Assembly: GCA_950022655.1 (NCBI GenBank)
Contig: OX465583.1
Coordinates: 35,801,360-35,865,359 of the forward strand
Direction of reading: 5' to 3'
DNA length: 64,000 bases
From: Alentia gelatinosa
Lineage: Eukaryota; Annelida; Polychaeta; Phyllodocida; Polynoidae
Made by a program: the position numbers and the translations under genes. Below are positions 61,101 to 64,000 of the stretch, one piece after another (positions within the stretch are counted from its first letter, which is position 1; each line of letters starts with the position of its first letter). The notes under the pieces are model-generated. The model did no database searches, had not been told where the DNA came from, and saw only the letters and a program-made list of their open reading frames with translations.

Positions 61101-61257
61101 CAAGAAAAGATATCTTGATTTAGGGATTTATTTCTTACCGGCACAGGTCTATTTCCAAGGAAGTTTAAATCTTGATTCTCTCCAAATAGATATGCCTCTG
61201 GCTGTGTGGTGTCGAACCTCTCGCCACCCATCACGAAGTAGCTCCCAAAATAACATC
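51940..61257 (-). CDS. MGRN1: Mahogunin-type RING E3 ubiquitin ligase, exons 2-14 (5' partial)
   Basis: This is an E3 ubiquitin ligase of the MGRN1/RNF157 family; vertebrate MGRN1 ubiquitinates TSG101 and affects endosomal sorting and melanocortin signalling. Thirteen phase-consistent exons encode about 619 residues. In order these are a conserved N-terminal domain ([83 protein letters not shown]), then the RING ([20 protein letters not shown] and [17 protein letters not shown]), then a long low-complexity tail. Exon 2 starts with the last two bases of a Gly codon, so a short exon encoding the N-terminus is missing; I could not find it before 64000. I see no PSAP/PTAP motif like the TSG101-binding motif of mammalian MGRN1. 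The gene is probably pro-orthologous to both vertebrate paralogs, so the symbol is approximate. Confidence 0.95.
52748..52841 (-). CDS. MGRN1: MGRN1-like exon 13
   Basis: A 94-bp exon encoding [20 protein letters not shown] then [11 protein letters not shown]. Both phases agree with its neighbours. Confidence 0.86.
53087..53765 (-). mobile_element. tRNA-derived SINE, minus-strand copy, interrupted by a MITE
   Basis: A tRNA-like head with an A box (TAGAGCTCAGTGG) and B box (GGGTTCGAGTCCC) on the minus strand at about 53680-53760. It is followed by a body shared with 59779-60102 (AGTAAATCTACCACTGCTGG, TAGAAATCTCACCCCTACAC, and a tail with CCAGTTAACCAGTACAGG). The tail is split at 53176-53531. 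The head is not a functional tRNA: the acceptor ends do not pair well. Confidence 0.8.
53176..53531. mobile_element. MITE nested in the SINE
   Basis: Terminal inverted repeats of about 36 bp: ATAGGGAGCCAAAGTGAACC on the left and its inverse, GGTTCACTTTGGCTCCCTAT, on the right, extending to ACCACAGATA with a few mismatches. The uninterrupted SINE at 59779-60102 shows the target sequence, GAATCTATGTGAGG, placing the insertion at a TA. Confidence 0.75.
53804..53912 (-). CDS. MGRN1: MGRN1-like exon 12
   Basis: Encodes [20 protein letters not shown] then a charged helix-like end, [15 protein letters not shown] lies directly downstream in the intron. Confidence 0.87.
54071..54195. mobile_element. 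Short MITE, copy 3
   Basis: GGGCCATCCATAAATATTGC at the left and ACATACTTTATGGACTGGCC at the right. It contains the shared TTCTATTGCGTACAAGACTG and a G homopolymer. In the intron between MGRN1-like exons 12 and 11. Confidence 0.75.
54672..54875 (-). CDS. MGRN1: MGRN1-like exon 11
   Basis: A 204-bp exon with a low-complexity Ser/Gly/Ala stretch and a basic end ([11 protein letters not shown]). GC-rich and clearly different from the AT-rich introns around it. Confidence 0.87.
55479..55563 (-). CDS. MGRN1: MGRN1-like exon 10
   Basis: An 85-bp exon rich in Pro, Ser and basic residues ([18 protein letters not shown]). Assigned by phase and clean splice sites. Confidence 0.86.
56005..56131 (-). 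CDS. MGRN1: MGRN1-like exon 9
   Basis: Encodes [19 protein letters not shown], a segment typical of the region just after the RING in this family. Confidence 0.92.
56593..56823 (-). CDS. MGRN1: MGRN1-like exon 8 (RING finger)
   Basis: Seventy-seven codons carrying the whole RING: the CVIC pair, then [11 protein letters not shown], then NCPIC. The following [16 protein letters not shown] matches the family. All zinc-ligand cysteines and the histidine are present. Confidence 0.98.
57639..57802 (-). CDS. MGRN1: MGRN1-like exon 7
   Basis: Encodes [20 protein letters not shown] then [20 protein letters not shown] and IYGIENKN; the last part is almost identical to vertebrate MGRN1. Confidence 0.97.
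58159..58222 (-). CDS. MGRN1: MGRN1-like exon 6
   Basis: A 64-bp exon encoding [20 protein letters not shown], matching the family GVFPVVIQAVVDEG. Confidence 0.93.
58833..58889 (+). repeat. Repeat family A, left-end fragment
   Basis: AAGAGCTAAAAGTGCATTTT...GGCCAAATTAGCAG, only the left terminal part, close to the donor side of MGRN1-like exon 5. Confidence 0.6.
58901..59018 (-). CDS. MGRN1: MGRN1-like exon 5
   Basis: Encodes [20 protein letters not shown] then QTFSQ, matching SETVHYKRGVSQQFSLP. A repeat-family end lies about 20 bp past the donor. Confidence 0.95.
59419..59613 (-). CDS. MGRN1: MGRN1-like exon 4
   Basis: Starts with an acidic Glu/Asp/Pro-rich stretch (about residues 2-30 of the exon), longer than I recall in vertebrates, then [20 protein letters not shown] matching the conserved LEFTFDADARVAITIY segment. 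Confidence 0.94.
59779..60102 (+). mobile_element. tRNA-derived SINE, plus-strand copy
   Basis: A box TTAGCTCAGTGGTTAAGG and B box GGGTTCGAGTCCC, then the same body as the minus-strand copy, ending in AAATCAAACCAACCAACTAA. The anticodon arm is shortened. It lies between MGRN1-like exons 4 and 3. Confidence 0.82.
60358..60446 (-). CDS. MGRN1: MGRN1-like exon 3
   Basis: Encodes [20 protein letters not shown] then [10 protein letters not shown], matching the family [18 protein letters not shown]. Confidence 0.95.
60563..60700 (+). repeat. Repeat family A, internal fragment
   Basis: Matches the body only (GTTTTACCTAAATAATGACA, GTCAGTGCCACTTATGGAGA), without either end or the microsatellite. Located between MGRN1-like exons 3 and 2. 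Confidence 0.75.
61139..61257 (-). CDS. MGRN1: MGRN1-like exon 2
   Basis: Encodes [20 protein letters not shown] then [19 protein letters not shown], matching NYFASHFFMGGEKFDTPHPEGYLFGEN of vertebrate MGRN1. Confidence 0.96.
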
Positions 61258-61535
61258 CTGTGAATAAAAAGAAATTAGGCAAATTTATAAGTGATGTATT
61301 ACTGTAAAGATAGCTGTAAGGGTAACTGAAAGCAGAACTCTAAAGGTTGTAATAAGGTACCTTGTATAAGCGAATAGAAAGAAGATAAAAATGAAACTGA
61401 TAAGAGGACGTTTTCAAACAAAGTCATCAATCTTTAAAAGTATATGTAATAATTGTTAGCAGTATTACTATGGGTTACATAGTGAAACTAGCCAATATTC
61501 ACAGCACCATCACTATTTGAAAATATTACATTACT

Positions 61536-62642
61536 AAAGGGGCTCTTTCACAAGCACACAAGATATGTCACGATTTGGTTGATTTGCCAAGACTTGCTAG
61601 GTTTTAATTCATTGTGTGCATTTTTGCTGTGAACCATTAGTTTAGTTAAGGGCAGGTTTCACCAACACAATGGATTTGCTGTGGTATATCTTGGTATATC
61701 TTGTGTTGCTATATGTTGTACCTCCTTTGTCACGACATGTAGCGCCCAATGTTGTATGTTTTGGTGCTCCAACACCGCGTCACCTCAAGACACATCACAG
61801 CAAATATGCACATGATTATTCAAAACCTAGCAAGATTTAGCAAGACAACCAAATCAAGATTCATCTTGCTTTATCTTGTGTGTTGGTGGAATCAGCACTT
61901 TAAGCACCTTTGCCATGCTGTTGCCGCGATATGCTGCAATATGTCTCAAGGTGTTGCAGCAGTGCAGCACCAGAATAAAAACACAACATTGCGAAAAAAA
62001 ATACACATATCATTGCATGCAACATGTCATGGCAAAGACATAGCACGACACAGTATGATATAATAAGATAAAACATGCCAATTCCATCAAGTTGGTGGAA
62101 ACAGCCTTTTTTTTAAAAATCGTATATTTATACTATGAGGGGTTACTCTCAGCTGTAAATTTTAGAAAAGGGGAAAACACATTTAGGTCTTGATAAACCA
62201 CCTTTTCTGGTTCTTGAGAGGCACATGAGGTATAAACTTCTGGTTATTGTATTTTATAATAAAGTAACAAGATATGCTTTTTCCTCATTGAAAAAAAGAA
62301 ACATTAGCAGTCAGTGAATTGGACGTCAGCGCGAAAACGTGGACGCCTTGAGCCCACTCCGTGAATGCCTAAAGTGCTGATTCCACTAACACACAAGATG
62401 TAGCATGATTAGTCCCGATTTGGTTGTCTTGCTAAATCGGGTAGGTTTGAATAATCATGTGCCTAATTGTCACAATGTTTCTTGAGGTGTTGCGGTGGTG
62501 GAGCACCAAAACATACACCAACACCACATGGCTACATTTTGTGACACAGGAGATACAACATATCCCGACACTGTAAGATGTCACAAGATCCATCAAGACA
62601 TACCACGGCAAATCCATCGTGTTGGTGGAACCAGCCCTTTAA
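61536..62642. repeat. Cluster of related MITE copies in both orientations
   Basis: Full copies at about 61648-61903 and 62371-62642 are reverse complements of each other. Their ends are AAGGGCAGGTTTCACCAACA and TGTTGGTGGAATCAGCACTT in one, and AAAGTGCTGATTCCACTAAC and GTTGGTGGAACCAGCCCTTT in the other. Partial copies lie at 61536-61620 and 61911-62105. The interior has GATTTGGTTGTCTTGCTAAA-type sequence. No coding potential. Upstream of MGRN1-like exon 2. Confidence 0.78.
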
Positions 62643-62763
62643 GCCTACCCCATTTTAGTTCTGATTGACAGATTAGGGTTAGAATAGGGTTGCGTAAGGG
62701 TTAGGGTTGTATATACATGACCATAAACCAGTATAAGTGCACTTTTCAAAGTTTTTACACCTA

Positions 62764-62855
62764 GAGGCTCAAGGCCACTAAATCGGAGTTTTCTCAAGGC
62801 GTCCATAGAAAGGCTCAAGGCGTCCAAGGCTCAAGGCGTCCAAGGCTCAAATCGT
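62764..62855. repeat. 16-bp tandem repeat
   Basis: AGGCTCAAGGCGTCCA occurs in about three adjacent copies with a diverged one upstream. It has no coding sense. Confidence 0.7.
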
Positions 62856-62856
62856 C

Positions 62857-63761
62857 AGTTAGGTCCATAAACCTAGCAGTAACATGTCGAACCTTTTCAT
62901 CATATAAGGCCAACTGAGCTATGATTCTCACATATGATTCTCACATAGCCATAGACTAGATCTCTATGGGAATGGTAAATAAAACCTAAAATGGCTCAAG
63001 TCAAGATTGAATAGGTAACGGGATGAATACACATTTATGTTCTTGACTTAAATTCTTAATTATCATTAAAATATGCTCGGCAAATAAGTAAGTAAATATT
63101 CGTGAAGTTATTGGGGAATTGGGTGAATACACTGACTCTTTTTTATCATAAGCAGGAGGATGTATATAAAAAAACAAAGCAAAATCTGTTCACAAAGTAT
63201 CAAAACAAAACTGCTGTCAGAGCCTGAGGATCAGCTGACACGGTACAGTACACTGCTGTCACTGTCGTGACATGATCTAGGTTGCCATAAAATGTTTGAT
63301 TCTATAGGCCCATTTACAATCCCAAGTCTCGCTTTCTCTCGCGCTCTCGCAACCAGGTTCCGGTGTGGCAGGCGGCCGTCGTAAGGCTACCCGTATGATG
63401 TAAACAATGAGTTCTTAGGTTGTTTCCAACCCCGGAAACAGTGAAATCAGTCACTGGAAAGTGTGCAGTCATAACCAAAGTTTAAATTACACCTTAAAAC
63501 ATGTGTAAAAGAACCATTATGTGTATATTTCAATTCTTAGTATTTAAAACTGCTGCTTAGTCCGAGGCTGTCAATGTCACCGCAAACGGCTGGGTGTTGG
63601 TCAAGTGAATCCAATATTCATCCATAAAATAATGTCAATATTATACTGTAGACCTCTTCCTCAAACCGTTTATGTTTTATTTTTCCAAACTAATAATAGT
63701 ATCATCATCACCAATAATCATAAATAACTAACAACAGACAGAGTAGAGTACAGGCTCCAGT
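62857..63761. other. Upstream part of the MGRN1-like locus, no exon recognised
   Basis: I searched the minus strand for an exon ending ...(Ser)-G at a GT donor that would complete the family N-terminus and did not find one. A CT-rich, CpG-containing patch lies at 63330-63420. Confidence 0.4.
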
Positions 63762-63809
63762 AGCTCCCGCGGCCGGCACGCACGCAGGCGGTAGCCGGCC
63801 GCGGGAGCT
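63762..63809. repeat. GC-rich inverted repeat (hairpin)
   Basis: Two perfect 16-bp arms, AGCTCCCGCGGCCGGC (63762-63777) and its inverse (63794-63809), separated by 16 nt. GTACAGGCT occurs on both sides (63748-63756, 63814-63822), which may be a target duplication. It lies in the CpG-rich stretch upstream of the MGRN1-like exons. Confidence 0.8.
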
Positions 63810-64000
63810 CAGTGTACAGGCTACTGGTGTGTGTCAGTGTGAGGGTAGGTATCGGCCGCCCACTGTCACAGGCTACCCACCCGGGACCCATGCACCCGCT
63901 GGGGAGGTGGCTCCCCTGACACGCTGTACTACAGTCTAAAATAGGCGGCGAGGCCGTTTGTCAGTCATGCCCCAGGGTTTTCATGGGTGCATTGATGGTT

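Noticed and set aside
63860..63960. Possible first coding exon of the MGRN1-like gene (a minus-strand ATG GGT CCC GGG)
   Set aside because: It reaches a stop within a few codons and does not give the family N-terminus or the required exon phase.

Overview
The window is animal (metazoan) nuclear DNA: intron-rich genes with GT-AG junctions, no operons, and many nested transposable elements. Gene content and repeat style suggest an invertebrate, and a lancelet-like deuterostome is my low-confidence guess. Both recognisable host genes lie on the minus strand, head to tail. A complete tubulin-folding cofactor D gene (TBCD) runs from its ATG at 41719 to its stop at 4425. I could join 33 exons with consistent phases into about 1,181 codons, close to the length of vertebrate TBCD. 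Upstream is the mahogunin-type RING E3 ligase gene (MGRN1/RNF157 family), with exons from 61257 down to 51940. Its first coding exon is not recognisable and probably lies beyond the right edge.

Layout: 1-4424 is intergenic repeat DNA; 4425-26613 holds TBCD exons 33 to 2 and their introns, with LINE remnants and several MITE-like elements; 26614-41544 is TBCD intron 1, about 15 kb, most of it a 12 kb Ty3/gypsy-type LTR retrotransposon (27393-39448) in the same orientation as TBCD; 41545-41719 is TBCD exon 1; 42066-48036 is a nested stack (a dispersed repeat split by a Penelope-like element, with a solo LTR beside it); 48037-51804 is intergenic; 51805-61257 is the MGRN1-like gene; 61258-64000 is its intron or upstream region, with a MITE cluster and a GC-rich hairpin.

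The mobile DNA gives the more unusual observations. The gypsy-type element carries about 3 kb of extra coding sequence between integrase and the 3' LTR, including an intact 630-codon zinc-finger-bearing ORF. The Penelope-like element has a separate ORF1, and its RT-endonuclease ORF has no ATG before the RT domain. One dispersed repeat family carries a GGGA/GGCA microsatellite inside it and was the target of both large insertions. A pair of short TIR elements has matching 12-bp flanking duplications. In the MGRN1-like gene an in-frame TGA separates the predicted C-terminus from a protein-like acidic 44-codon extension.

The two host genes act in different processes (tubulin heterodimer assembly and ubiquitination), and I infer no functional link between them. 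All exon and repeat boundaries were read by eye from the sequence.
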